Positions 1 to 15,780 of a DNA stretch of 64,000 bases are shown one piece after another. The position numbers were made by a program, and so were the translations under genes. Source of the stretch: Syngnathus acus (taxonomy: Eukaryota > Chordata > Actinopteri > Syngnathiformes > Syngnathidae). Every line of letters begins with the position of its first letter. Positions within the stretch are counted from its first letter, which is position 1. The stretch is from the NCBI RefSeq assembly GCF_901709675.1, contig NC_051106.1:681501-745500 (forward strand), written 5' to 3'. The notes under the pieces were generated by a model. The model saw nothing but the letters and a program-made list of their open reading frames with translations. It ran no database searches and was not told the DNA's origin.

Positions 1-4609
<4,609 letters not shown>

Positions 4610-5292
4610 ACGCTCGCGTCCATGCACCCTGACTGACACGCGACGACAACAGGCACCTGTGTTTATTTGCTACGCTGCCCGCTCGCTTGAAATCTTCGGT
4701 TCAACTCAAAATTAGCAATTTTGCCATCAGCAGATTTTTGGGGAGGGACTCTCGTCTTTTTATTTGCTGAAAAAGTCGCTTATTTGCTGTTTTTGTTCTC
4801 ACTGCATCTTGGCTTTGGAACTGTTGAAGTGAGTTGAGGAGCTTTATTTAGGCAGATGTAGTGATTTGCCGCCATCTTGTGGTTGGCTAGTACAGTACAC
4901 TTTAAACCGTTTTAGGGGCGTGTCACTCACAGGCCGGATGAGCTTCATTTAGGGCAGAGGTACCTTTTTGAAACCGAAACCAACTTCTTGCCCACACTGC
5001 TTAAAAGCAAAACATGGTTTTGAAGGTCCTTGTCATACTGGTTTTGCTGGTGTCACTTGCAAGACTCGGCAGCAAAAGCAGCCAAGATTTAAACAGCTGA
5101 ACATTTGGTCATCTGGCAACCCACTACGCTAACTCGGCAAGAGATTTTAAGATGTGAAGACATATAGCCTTATTAATTAAATTTTTTTAAAAACTGTTGT
5201 CTATATGTATGTGTATATGAACTGTTTTGGAGCAATGATCAAAGTATTGTACATCATTTCAAGGTTCTTGTCCCGCTCTGTTGTCCCATAGT
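4610..5292 (+). other. ehd4 3' UTR and downstream spacer
   Basis: No open frame or repeat that I recognise follows the ehd4 stop codon here. The stretch is AT-rich toward its end. It most likely contains the 3' UTR, but no classical AATAAA lies close to a clear cleavage site, so the transcript end is not placed. Confidence 0.4.
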
Positions 5293-5295
5293 TAA

Positions 5296-6085
5296 AGGAC
5301 ACATGGGAAATCGGCTTTTTATGCTTTTAAAGTCATTTTCTTGTGTATCTGGACTATGCAGGAGTGTAGAAAAGTGTAATATATCCCTCCAGGTGCTACA
5401 GAGATACTGTTACGATCGTTTTGGGAGGCTATTTTTTACTCTGTTCAGATTTCTCTGTTTTCTATGATGTTTTTTTTATCTTACAACACATCCGTTGGGG
5501 CAGGACAAACCAAACAAGGTAATGGGTATTGCCAAACGGAAATCCGAGTAATAAACATGGCGGATTCACGAATCCGCCATGTTTAAGACGTATCCGCTTG
5601 TTTATAACTCAGTGAGACTTTTGTAGTCCAAACAACTCAAGAAGGCCGAGGTGGAGAGATCAAAATGTTCCACATAAATCATTGCACAACATCAGAACCT
5701 CAAAGAAGTGCCTGGTCGAATTTCATTTTTCATGCAGTGTTCCCACGTCTGTGGACAAAGTCCTGCCTGTTAAGGAGTGTTTCAGAAATCTTTTGTCAAT
5801 ATAGAGGATTTGCCGAAAGACTTCATTTCGTTGATGGTTCAGTTCCTTCAATTTACGGAAACGACGGACACAATAAAGTGGTAAGTTTGAAATGACACAA
5901 AAATAATAAACTGTATTCTGCACTCGTTTTCATAGCATTAGTGTCAGTCTTTCTGCTGATTTTGGAGCTGTGCGCTGTGTTTTCACTTTTTGTGGGTGTA
6001 TTTTGAGTAGTTGTATCAGATGAATTGCGTCAAAGGTCCTGTTTTATTCTTGGGGATGCATTCGTTACCTTGTTTGGTTTGTCCC
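5296..6085 (+). mobile_element. Kolobok-like DNA transposon, truncated copy 1
   Basis: This is an inverted, diverged relative of the more complete copy at 50883-52642. It starts directly after a TTAA (5292-5295) with the same terminal sequence class. It contains a decayed THAP-type zinc-finger segment at about 5665-5895 (W..F.F, then GFAERLHFVDGSVPSIYG). Its far end is lost where a LINE tail begins near 6090. THAP domains and TTAA target duplications are typical of Kolobok-superfamily transposons; the assignment rests on those two features and on the second copy. Confidence 0.6.
5553..5584. repeat. 14-bp perfect inverted repeat around an ATG
   Basis: Stem 5553-5566 pairs with 5571-5584 around a 4-base loop. 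The arms contain ATGGCGGATT and its complement. The second Kolobok-like copy (near 52355-52375) has no such palindrome, so it arose in this copy. Confidence 0.75.
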
Positions 6086-6089
6086 GCTT

Positions 6090-6342
6090 CAACGGATCAG
6101 AATCAAAGTCTGCTTTATTGTCAATTTCTTCACATGTCAAGACACACAAAGAGATCGAAATTGCGTTTCCTACTATCAAAGTCAAAGTCTGCTTTATTGT
6201 CAATTTCTTCACATGCCAAGACACACAAAGAAATCGAAATTACGTTCCCACTATCCCACGGTGACAAGACATAGTACGCAATATACATACAAGTAAACAA
6301 CACAAAAAAATAAAAACGTACGAAATTTAACTGACTGACAAC
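6090..6342 (-). mobile_element. LINE 3' tail, left part of a LINE split by the foldback element
   Basis: Two consecutive tail units (about 6096-6178 and 6179-6342) start with a CTTTATTGTCAATT-type sequence also found at 31059 and 51503. The sequence stops at the 9-bp repeat ACTGACAAC (6334-6342). That repeat recurs at 19882-19890, where the reverse-transcriptase part of a minus-strand LINE continues. The left tail and the right body are therefore most simply one LINE interrupted by the 13.5-kb element between them. Confidence 0.65.
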
Positions 6343-7112
6343 GGTCAGGCACCTGCGTGAAGCTGGCCCCCCACCCCACGCAAAATTTAAGCAAAATAGT
6401 CTGTTTCGTTTGTGCTTCGTTTGTGCTGGTTTGTGCAGCAAAAAAATTCGTTTGTGCTGCTATGGTTTTTTAGTAATGAACGATTCTTTTATAGGTCATC
6501 CAGAGTTCACCCAGCCCCCCATCTGCTCAAAATGAACCCAAAATGGTACCGTTCGTTTGTGCTTCGTTAGTGCTGGTTTGTGCAGCAAAAATTTTCGTTA
6601 GTGCTGCTTCCGTTTCGGAGATATTACACATTTATTTTATAGCGATGACGTCACCCAGCCCCCCATTTCGCTCCAAATGGACCCAAAATGGTACCGTTCG
6701 TTTGTGCAGCAAAAATTTTCGTTTGTGCCGCTTCCTGTAATGTTTCTCTATACTATAAGAAATAACTTGACAGGACGACCAGGTTTTAGGGAAGCAGTGA
6801 GTCAATCATGTATTGATGTTCGTTCTTTTAGCTAGGGATGGGCGGATCGATACCAAAATATCGATATATCGATCCAGGCTGCTCATTTTTGAGTATCGAT
6901 CTCCCTAGCTAAAATATCGATACTTACAATTATTTAATTATATTTTCCCTCATTTTTTTCTGCTCCAATTTGACGACTTGCACTCATGCTAGCACTACTT
7001 TTCCTTCCGCCTGCTGCACCGGCGTGTCCTGCTCTGCTCTGCTCCCGCCCCCTTTTCTCACAAGCCAAGCCCTCCTCCTCCGCCTCCCGTTCCAATCCAA
7101 ACACAAACAAGC

Positions 7113-7421
7113 ATGGCCACGGCGGCGGCCCAGTCCGAACGTAAGAGAAGTCTGGTTTGGAGGTATTATATTTTAGTTAATAACAACGAGGCAAGATGTG
7201 AAATATGTCACAAAACGATTAAATATTGTGGCAACACCACAAACTTAACAAAACATTTAAGTAAAATTCACCCCACGGTTCATGAAGAGCTGCAGTTGAA
7301 ACGTGCCGCAGACACTAAGGCAGCGACGGAAAACCCTGCAGCCACACCGAGGCTAAGGTACCAAAGTACCTTAGAAGCAGCGTTTCAGAAAGGCAAGACA
7401 TATCCAGGTATCAGGTGCTAA
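7113..7421 (+). pseudogene. BED-type zinc-finger exon of a hAT transposase
   Basis: An ATG-initiated frame of 102 codons shows the BED signature: VWRYY near residue 14, then C-X2-C (CEIC), NTTNLTKHL and an H-X4-H pair (HLSKIH). A splice donor GTATC at about 7406 would end the exon before the frame's stop. BED fingers bind the transposon ends in hAT transposases. The RNase H and dimerisation domains are absent downstream, where a LINE fragment sits instead, so this is an orphan first exon. Confidence 0.8.
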
Positions 7422-7644
7422 CCAAAAATCGTAAGCATTTGTGGTTGATGTGCTATTTGAAGCAATAATTACTGCGCTTTAGTCAGTCATTTATAAATAA
7501 AGTTTTCCCCTTTTCAATTTGTGGTCGAACGCCATACGTTTTATTTGTAACTCCACTTCCTATAAACAACACTAAAGTATTACAATATTAAATGTAAGTA
7601 TCCAGTGGCTTTACAAATTGATAGTTTTGCTGCTCAGTTTTGCT

Positions 7645-8459
7645 GATCCAGGACGGTGATGAGACTGCGTACAGACAGGAGGTGGAGCGGCTGGTCCACT
7701 GGTGCAACCAAAACCATCTGGAGCTGAACCCGCTCAAGACCGTGGAGATGACAGTGGATTTCAGGCGAGACCCTTCACCACTTTTACCCCTCACTATCCG
7801 CAGTAATACTATTCTCTCCACAGACACCTTCAAGTTCCTGGGAACCACAATCTCTCGGGACCTGAAATGGACCGGCCACATAGACTCTGTCCGGAAGAAG
7901 GCCCAGCAGAGGCTGTACTTCCTGAGACAGCTCAAGAAGTTCAACCTGCCGCGAGAGCTTCTGAAGACCTTCTACACTGCCATCATCCAGTCTGTCCTCT
8001 GCACCTCCATCACTGTCTGGTTTGGATCAGCCTCCAAACAAGACAAGCACAGACTGCAACGGACAATCAGGACTGCAGAAAAGATCATTGGAATCAACCT
8101 CCCATCTATCCAAGACTTGTACAGACCCTTCTCACCCAGGTTGCAGTCTGTTTGAACTACTCCCCTCCGGACGGCGTTATAGAGCTCGGTACGCCAAAAC
8201 CAGCAGACACCGAGACAGCTTCTTCCCCCAGGCTGTTGCTCTGATGAACTCACACCACTCATAGAGTCTCAGAGGCATTACTGTGCAATAACATCCTGCT
8301 CTTCACACCTTTTGAATTTGTCTACACTGTTTTTGCCATTATTCACATGTCCTGAGTGTTGTTAGTCACCTATATGTTGAACAGAGGGTGTGTTTTACCG
8401 AAGTCAAATTCCTTGTTTGGCACGCTCAAACATGGTGAATAAAAACTCTTGAATCTCAT
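7645..8459 (+). mobile_element. 5'-truncated LINE (reverse transcriptase C-terminus and 3' UTR)
   Basis: Frames at 7640-8155 and 8022-8264 together encode the region after the RT palm: DGDETAYRQEVERLVHWCNQNH, FKFLGTTISRDLKWTGHI, QQRLYFLRQLKKF and SGRRYRARYAKTSRHRDSFFP. The two frames are offset by a frameshift near 8150. The 3' UTR runs to AATAAAAACTCTTGAATC. The clade looks like the CR1/L2/Rex1 side of fish LINEs; I cannot fix it further. The same family occurs at 19891-21405 and 63781-64000. Confidence 0.85.
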
Positions 8460-9025
8460 GACGATTAAGCCCTGCATCTCTGTTGGTACCATGTCTCTTT
8501 TTACAATATACTAAAAGACTAAACTTTTTCCCAACAACAGAGAGAGAGAGAAAAAAGTAAAGAATAGCTCCTTTTAATTAAAGTTATACTATTAATATGC
8601 ATCTTCCATTAATGTTTTTCTAAAAAGGTTAATAATTCATGTACATGACGTAATACTTTTTTCTACAAAATTCAATAGATGACTCTCCAAGAGCAAGTAT
8701 CATTTGCAGTGAAACACCTGCTGTAGTATACAAATGTGCAGGTCAATAGTCACATGTAAGGCACAAAATATTGATGCAGCATGCCACTGCATTTAAATTG
8801 TTTTTTTTGGCGGGAAATTACACTTCCGGTATCGATATCGGATCGATATCGGGTATTTTTGGGCAGGAAATACTTGGTATCGGATCGAATCCAAAATCAT
8901 TGGTATCGCCCATCCCTACTTTTAGCAGCCGTCTCTCACCAGCTACAACATGCCATCCGCCCGCCATACATCACCTCTAGCCCCACCCCCCAGTACGGGT
9001 AACCACACAGTCCAAATACACTACA

Positions 9026-9036
9026 TCCCCCTTCTT
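9026..9036 (-). other. Gypsy polypurine tract
   Basis: On the minus strand this reads AAGAAGGGGGA and abuts the TG of the 3' LTR, the expected place and composition for the plus-strand primer. Confidence 0.75.
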
Positions 9037-9435
9037 AAGTTGTTTGTTTTTTTCTTTTTCTTTTTGTACAACAACAAACAGAAAATATATATATATTTTT
9101 TTTTTCTAGCAAATTGTCTACAATAACATATATACCCTCTATCGGATACAACATCCAAGAAAACGAAATAAATCACCCAGCACTGTATACATAAAAACTT
9201 TCCAATAATCAACATTTCTGCCCTAAATTCAAACAAAATATTCTTCCGTAATCAAGTACAGGTATGCAGCAAAATGAAACCAAACATGGAATAGTGCAAT
9301 AGAACTTATCAACATTAAGTCCACTTTTCCTTTTTTCTTATTTTTTTTTTATGACCTTACTCTCTAAACCGTATTGGAGTCTTGACCAGTCTCCCTGATT
9401 TAGTACGGTACGGTTGCTTGGGAGAGCACACAGTG

Positions 9436-12400
9436 TCACTGTGTGACTGCGGAGCATGTGCTGAGGTTTGAATTGCACAGGTGTGAATTGTCCTGATCAG
9501 CAGCACTTTGGTTAGAGTCCATATCCACATTCAATTCTCTCTCAGTTGTAGAAGATGGAAACACCCTCTCAGCAGTCTCCCTGAGATGTCTCCGGTTTCT
9601 TCTGAGCATCCTGCCCTCAGGTGTACGCACCACATAGGAGCGTTGTTGTTCGTGCCGCTTCAGAACTACAGCTGGCTTCCAAGTGTTTCTAGACTGCATT
9701 CTCACATTTTCTCCAGCGTGTAGCTCCGGCAGATGCTTAGCATGACGATCATAGTAGCTTTTCTGTTTAGCTTGCTTTTCTTTCAGCTTGTTATGAACCT
9801 CGAGTGCACCTTCAGGAGTGAGTAGTGAGGTGGACGTTGGTAACTTTGTCTTTAGCCGACGTCCCATCAGCATCTGTGCAGGCGACAGGCCCACACCTTC
9901 CAGTGGTGTATTCCTGTACTCCAGAAGTGCAATGTAAGGATCTCCAGACTTCTTGAGCATTCTCTTCACTGTCTGCACCGCTTTTTCTGCTTGTCCATTT
10001 GATTGAGCATAGTGTGGACTTGAGAAGACATGACTGAACTCCCAGCTTTCTGCAAAGCTCTTGAAATCAGCACTGGCATACTGAGGAGCACCATCACTGA
10101 CCAAAATATCTGGGATCCCGTGCCTAGCAAACATGGACTTCATGGCATTTATAGCACCCTTACTGGTGGTATCGGTCAACCTCATTATCTCTGGGAACTT
10201 TGAGAAGTAGTCAACACACAGCAAATATTCAGAGCCATTGCTGTGAAACATGTCTGAGCCAACCTTCTCCCATGGTCTAGTTGGCAGGGGGTGTGAGATC
10301 AGCGCCTCTTTTTGATTGCTATTCTTGTGCTCATTGCAGATAGCACACTGCGCTACAACTTGCTCAATTTGGGCAGACATGCCTGGCCAATAAAGAACAT
10401 CCCTTGCCCTTTCCTTACATTTGACCATGCCCAAATGTGACTCGTGTATCTTGTCAAGCATTTGTGCTCTCAACAGCTCTGGTACAATGAGTTTCTCTGA
10501 TTTGAATAGCAGACCAGAAGCAAAACTGATCTCCTCTCTGAATGTCCAAAATGGTCGCACACTGTCAGACACAGCAGACCTGTCCTTTGGCCATCCTCTC
10601 ATTGTTGTGTTTATTAGCTCCTGCAGTACTGGGTCTTGTGCAGTTGCATTTCTGAACATTTCCAGCTTCTCCTCTGATATAGGCAACTGCGGTGTGATCC
10701 AGTTCACTTGCAGGTCCTCCTCCAAAAGGTCCTCTTTCTGCTCACGTAGATAGGCACGGCTCAAGGCATCTGCAATGTGAAGCTCCTTTCCTGGCTTGTA
10801 TGTTACTGCCATGGTGTATTTTTGGAGCCGCATCATCATTCTTTGCAGCCTCATGGGAGCCTGATGCAGTGGCTTCTTGAAGATGCTTTCCAGTGGTTTG
10901 TGGTCGCTCTCGACCTGGACCTCTCTGCCATAAATATATTGATGGAATTTCTCACATCCGTACACTATGGCTAGCAGCTCTTTTTCGATCTGAGCGTATC
11001 TGCGTTGACAATCTGTAAGCGCTCTTGATCCGTATGCCACGGGTTGTTCATCTTGTAGTATTACAGCCCCAATGCCTTCAGAGCTTGCATCCACAGACAG
11101 CGTCACAGCCTTGTTGACGTCATAATATTTCAGAGTAGGAGCTTCCGTGATCAGCTGCTTTAATTTTTCAAAACTCTGTTGCTGAGGCTCCTCCCAGTGC
11201 CATTCTGTCTCTCCCTGCAACAGCTGCCTTAGGGGTGCAGAGACATCAGACAGATTGGGAATGAATTTCGCTAGGTATTGAATCATCCCCATGAATCTCA
11301 TTAATGCTTGTTTGTCATCAGGCAGGGGTATCCGAACAATGGCGCGTATTTTGTCTTCATCAGGCTTTAACCCATCTGCACTGAGTGTATGACCAATGTA
11401 CTTGACCTCCTTCATCCTGAACTTGCACTTGCTCTTATTGAATCTGAGGTCATTTTCATCTGCTCTCTGTAGCAGCTTTGTCAGTCTCTGGTCATGCTGA
11501 TCTAGTGTGTCTCCCCAGACCAACAGATCATCAATGATGTTCACCACACCCTCTAACCCAGGGGTGGGCAAACTTTTTGACTCGCGGGCCGAACTGGGTT
11601 CTAAATTTGGACCGGAGGGCCGAACCAGGAGCAGATGGACGTAGTGTTTGTGTGAAGTAATATAAGCGACCTGTAAAGGTCATTGCATAAAAGATTTTGG
11701 CCTTTAGTAGGTAGTAAAGCATGGATATTCCAAACAAGTTTTTTGAAAACAAATGCATTTATTAACAGCATTAAAAAAAAAATCACTAAAAAACTGCTAT
11801 CAGTGATTCTCATAAAATACGACACTATTATTATGAATAACAGTCTCCATCACTTCAGTGCCTGCAGGTCAGATTAATGAAAAATGTTTATTTTATGAGA
11901 TCACATCAAACAGCAAACATTCTGACCAAATATATCATCTTGAAGAATCGGTGAAAGCATACATCCAAATAAAGTAATCAAAACGGCAACACGGTGAGTG
12001 GTATCTGAACATCAGAGCAGAGTTTTAACTCACAAACACCTGGTAACAGAGGTGAGGAAACGGGAAACACTTCCTTAAAGTAAGCCTTAAGAACTTTACA
12101 GGTTAAGATTAGTCGCAAACAGGTGGTGCATCAATGTCCTTGAGCATCCTGCATTGTTTGAAAATGAGAATGGTCGCTAGTTTCAATCCCTGCTATGTGT
12201 ACAAATCATATTCAAAATGCATTTTTTTACAACAAACTTGAGAGCCTCCCCTTCATTTTCAGTGGGAACAGTGTTGTTGGTCTCCCTTTTTTGCTAGTGC
12301 ATCATAGTCTGGAGTAAAATTTGTTGTGGCAATTCTTAGGAGAGATCCGTTTACCTCGATCTGTGACGGGTTGATGTGGCTGAACGTCACGTCGCGTACG

Positions 12401-14583
12401 TCGAGCCAAATTGGCCACTCTTTTAACATTCGGCACTCACTTCTTTTCTTCGGGCCACTCATTTTAATGGAAGGATTCCAGGGGAAGGTTTGTGGGTGGC
12501 TTTAGCGTAAAACTGTATCTGAAAGCTCAGCGAGCGAATTACAAGAATGCTGTCGTCACAGCCCACGCTCTAAATTCGGGACTGATACAAATAGAGCGCG
12601 AGTGCGCCATGTCCGTACTACTGAGTACGTACGTACACGCACTTGTGAGTGTGCACCGAGCTTTCTGACACGGCTTCCGGTAGTAAATGCGCAGGCGAGC
12701 GGTTCCCCATCTACTGGGGAAACGCAGTCATTGCAGGCAAAATGACAAAAAAAAAAGTTTAATAATACAATTAATTCAGGGTTGGCGGGCCGGATTAAAC
12801 GGTCCCGTGGGCCGGATGTGGCCCGCGGGCCGTAGTTTGCCCACCCCTGCTCTAACCCCTCAATCATCTGGGCCACAGCTCTCTGGAACACCTCGCTCGC
12901 TGATGATATGCCAAAGGGAAGCCTCTTGAATCGGTATCTCCCGATGGGTGTGTTAAACGTGCACAGCTTAGAGCTTTCTTCGTCTAGTTTTATCTGATAA
13001 AATCCCTGGTTTGCATCCAACACAGAGAAGTACTTAGCGTTTGGCATGCGTGACACCACTTCTTCCACAGTGAGAAGTGGATAATGCTCTCTTCTTATTG
13101 CCCTGTTCAGATCTTTGGGATCCATACAAATCCTGATCTTCTTAGGAGTGACCACTGTCACCATGCTATTCACCCACTGTGTAGGCTCAGATTGTTTTGT
13201 GATCACACCCAACTGCTCCATTTTGTGAAGCTGTTCAATGACTCTGTCCCTTAGAGCAACAGGGATTCTTCTTGGTGCATGTATTACTGGCTTTACTTCA
13301 GGGTCTAGTTTTATGCTGTGCTCACCTGGTAAGCATCCAAGTCCAGAAAATAGATGCTCATAGTCTTTCTGCATTTTCTGCACTTCATCTTCCATGCTAT
13401 ACAGCCTCTTCACCATTTTTAGTTTGGTGCTTGATTCTCTTCCTAGTATTGCTGGAGCATCTTTCTCAATGATTTCAAATTCAATCTTGTGCTTTTGACC
13501 TTTGTACAGACATGTGACTGACGTCTTGCCTAAGGGCTCCATCTTGTGGCCTGAATACGCCACCAACTTGCAGCTGGATACATGCAGCTTATTGTTGAGA
13601 TTCAACTTGTGAAACGTTTTTGCCGACATCACATTACAGTCAGCTCCTGTGTCAATACGAAATGAGATTTTCTTCTTGTTTATTAACAGCTCTTCAGACC
13701 ATCTGTCTTGGTCACATTTGGCATTTTCAACCGCATCAATGCTTCTCATCTCTATAGTTCCAACAAACATTTCCTCTTCCTCACTGCCGTCACCTTCCTG
13801 TGTCTGTCCCACAGCATGCATTTTCTTATTTTTAGGTTGTCTGTTTGCACGGCACATCTTTGCAAAATGATTTGTCCTGTCACATTTTCGGCATGTTTGT
13901 CCATACGCTGGGCACTTTTTTCGCTCATGCTTGTAACCACATCGGTCACAGTCAAATTTCCTTTCACTGGCCATCGCGCTGTCTTTTGTGCTGCTAACTC
14001 CTTTTTTGTATGCTTTTGCTGTGCTGACTTTGTGCACTTCAACTTCATCATGTAAAGCTTTCATTTGCGTCGAGGTTATCTCACTGGCACGGCATACATC
14101 GAGTGCTTTTGTTAACGTAAGATCCGCCTCCCTGAGCAATCGAGCTCTTAGTTGATCATCACGTATCCCACAGACAATTCTGTCACGTATCAGTGAATTG
14201 CACAGGTTGCCAAATTCACAGTCTTTAGCTTTATTTTTCAGGTCTGTGACATAGGCATCCATTGTTTCTGAGGGACCTTGTGCACGGGAGAAAAAAACAT
14301 GCCTTATGTAGGTCAGGTTCTTCCTGGGCTCACAGTAATTTTTGAATTTGGTTTTCAACACAGCAATCTTGTTCCTCTCGTCTTCCGTGAAAACAAACGT
14401 GTTACTCACTTTTATTGCTTCTTCTCCCGCAACATGCAGGAAAGTGGCACATTGCACCGTCTCCGAATTTTCTTCTACTCCACTGGCAACCGCGAAAAGT
14501 TCATAACGTTGCAGCCACGTTCTCCAGTTCTCGGCAAGATTTCCTTCCAGACTCAAACTCGGCGGTGGTTTGAATTGTGCCAT
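9436..14583 (-). pseudogene. Gypsy gag-pol, interrupted by a hAT insertion
   Basis: Reading starts at the ATG of MAQFKPPPS (14583). Gag is followed by two CCHC-type knuckles (CDRCGYKHERKKC and CRKCDRTNHFAKMC), then protease with DTG (FRIDTGADC) and reverse transcriptase with VLDANQGF. The frame runs into a hAT at 12849 just before the RT active site. It resumes at 11558 with the catalytic NIIDDLLVWG. Then come RNase H (LSVDASSEG), the integrase zinc motif (HESHLG...CAIC) and integrase catalytic residues (CVDYFSKF, LVSDGAPQY, NGQAEKAV). The last codon is near 9436. No other stop or frameshift is seen on either side of the hAT, so the copy was intact until that insertion. It resembles the mag/K02A2.6 group of Gypsy elements. 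Confidence 0.93.
11559..12849. mobile_element. hAT element (CAGGGGTGGGCAAACT termini) inside Gypsy pol
   Basis: Inverted termini CAGGGGTGGGCAAACT and AGTTTGCCCACCCCTG are flanked by the 8-bp duplication CTCTAACC (11551-11558 and 12850-12857). Length is 1291 bp. A minus-strand frame at 12259-12462 (MSGPKKRSECR...) may be a relic of coding sequence, but no transposase domain is recognisable. A second copy of the same family begins at 63394. Confidence 0.93.
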
Positions 14584-14595
14584 ATTACAGCTCAA

Positions 14596-14613
14596 GTTTA
14601 TCTTCTGACACCA
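14596..14613 (-). other. Gypsy primer-binding site (tRNA-Leu-like)
   Basis: Directly after the 5' LTR the minus strand reads TGGTGTCAGAAGATAAAC. Its first 12 bases are close to the complement of a tRNA-Leu 3' end, with one mismatch to the form I remember. Confidence 0.65.
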
Positions 14614-14809
14614 TGTAATGTTTCTCTATACTATAAGAAATAACTTGACAGGACGACCAGGTTTTAGGGAAGCAGTGAGTCAATCATGTATTGATGTTCG
14701 TTCTTTTAGCAGCCGTCTCTCACCAGCTACAACATGCCATCCGCCCGCCATACATCACCTCTAGCCCCACCCCCCAGTACGGGTAACCACACAGTCCAAA
14801 TACACGACA
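14614..14809 (-). repeat. Gypsy 5' LTR, intact
   Basis: This 196-bp LTR pairs almost identically with 6736-6832 plus 8927-9025. It lies between the primer site and the 5-bp duplication at 14810-14814. Confidence 0.95.
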
Positions 14810-15780
14810 CTACCGTTTCGGAGATATTACACATTTTTTTTCTAGCGATGACGTCACCCAGCCCCCCATTTCGCTCCAAATTGACCCAAAATGGTACCGT
14901 TCGTTTGTGCTTCGTTTGTGCAGGTTTGTGCAGCAAAAATTTTCGTTTGTGCTGCTATGGTTTTTCAGTTATGAACGATTCTTTTATAGGTCATCCAGAG
15001 TTCACCCAGCCCCCCATCTGCTCAAAATGGTACCGTTCGTTTGTGCTTCGTTAGTGCTGGTTTGTGCAGCAAAAATTTTTGTTTGTGCTGCTTCCGTTTC
15101 GGAGATATTACACATTTATTTTATAGCGATGACGTCACCCAGCCCCCCATTTCGCTCCAAATGGACCCAAAATGGTACCGTTCGTTTGTGCTTCGTTTGT
15201 GCAGGTTTGTGCAGCAAAAATTTTCGTTTGTGCTGCTTCCGTTTCGTAGATATTACACATTTATTTTATAGCAATGATGTCACGTAGCCCCGCCCCCTGT
15301 TTACTTCCAAATGGACCCAAAATAGTGCCGTTCGTTTGTGTTTTGTTTGTGCTGGTTTGTGCTGCAAATAGTTTCGTTTGTGCTGCTACGGTTTTGCAGA
15401 TATTACACATTTAATTCATAGCGATGACGTCACCCAGCCCACGTCACTGTATTTTGTCGCGAATTTCAAGCTCCTGGAATGCTCCTGATGCAGGACGAAT
15501 ACAAGGTAAATATGTTCTTAACCTTTTTTTTCTTTTCTTTTTAGCTTACAGAAAACTTTCACTGCGGGGAATGGCTTTTAGAACGAGGATATTTCTGTAA
15601 TTATGTTTGTATCGTGCTCATTGATTAATTTCCTTGTTTTCAATAAGCCTATGTGATCATTTTTTTCAATTACATCTGACATGCAAAAGGTTCACCGCAA
15701 CCTGACAATTAATACATGTATGTGAAGTTGATGACAGCCAGAAAAAGAAATTGAGATGAAAAAGAATACTGATGCTGCTT

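Larger units (their letters stand above)
6833..8918 (+). mobile_element. hAT element with BED-finger exon, inside the Gypsy LTR
   Basis: Terminal inverted repeats begin TAGGGATGGGCG and end CGCCCATCCCTA. An 8-bp duplication CTTTTAGC lies at 6825-6832 and 8919-8926, the hAT TSD size. The interior keeps one BED zinc-finger exon (7113 on) and a LINE fragment (about 7645-8459) but no transposase catalytic domain, so this copy is non-autonomous. The ends are rich in ATCGAT motifs. Confidence 0.92.
6736..9025 (-). repeat. Gypsy 3' LTR, split by hAT insertion
   Basis: LTR sequence is 6736-6832 plus 8927-9025 (97+99 bp). The pieces are rejoined by the 8-bp hAT duplication CTTTTAGC. On the minus strand the LTR starts TGTAGTG and ends ATTACA. 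It is preceded by the purine run AAGAAGGGGGA (9026-9036), the likely polypurine tract. Confidence 0.93.
6736..14809 (-). mobile_element. Gypsy-superfamily LTR retrotransposon, nested in the foldback element
   Basis: Two LTRs of 196 bp flank a gag-pol region read on the minus strand. The 5-bp duplication is CTTCC (6731-6735) against CTACC (14810-14814), one mismatch. The uninterrupted foldback unit at 15235-15245 reads straight across the same site, which proves the insertion. The 3' LTR (6736-9025) holds a hAT element, and pol holds another hAT at 11559-12849. Removing the first hAT gives exactly 196 bp for both LTRs. The domain order PR-RT-RNaseH-IN is that of Gypsy (Metaviridae-like) elements. 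Confidence 0.95.
6343..15445 (+). repeat. left terminal repeat of the foldback element (interrupted by Gypsy)
   Basis: Without the Gypsy the repeat is about 1.02 kb and holds some seven units. A unit runs from a CGTTCGTTTGTGCTTCG-type start through GTTTGTGCAGCAAAAATTTTCG, a GGAGATATTACACATTTATT stretch and GCGATGACGTCACCCAGCC to AAAATGGTA. Two units (near 6400 and 14895) carry a variant half with GATTCTTTTATAGGTCATCC instead of the CRE-bearing half, so the array alternates unit types. Perfect TGACGTCA sites lie at 6646, 14849, 15130 and 15425. Confidence 0.85.

Noticed and set aside
6343-15445. Tandem units read as a CRISPR-like or satellite array
   Set aside because: Units are about 150 bp without unique spacers, they are mirrored at the other end of the element, and the host is a vertebrate.
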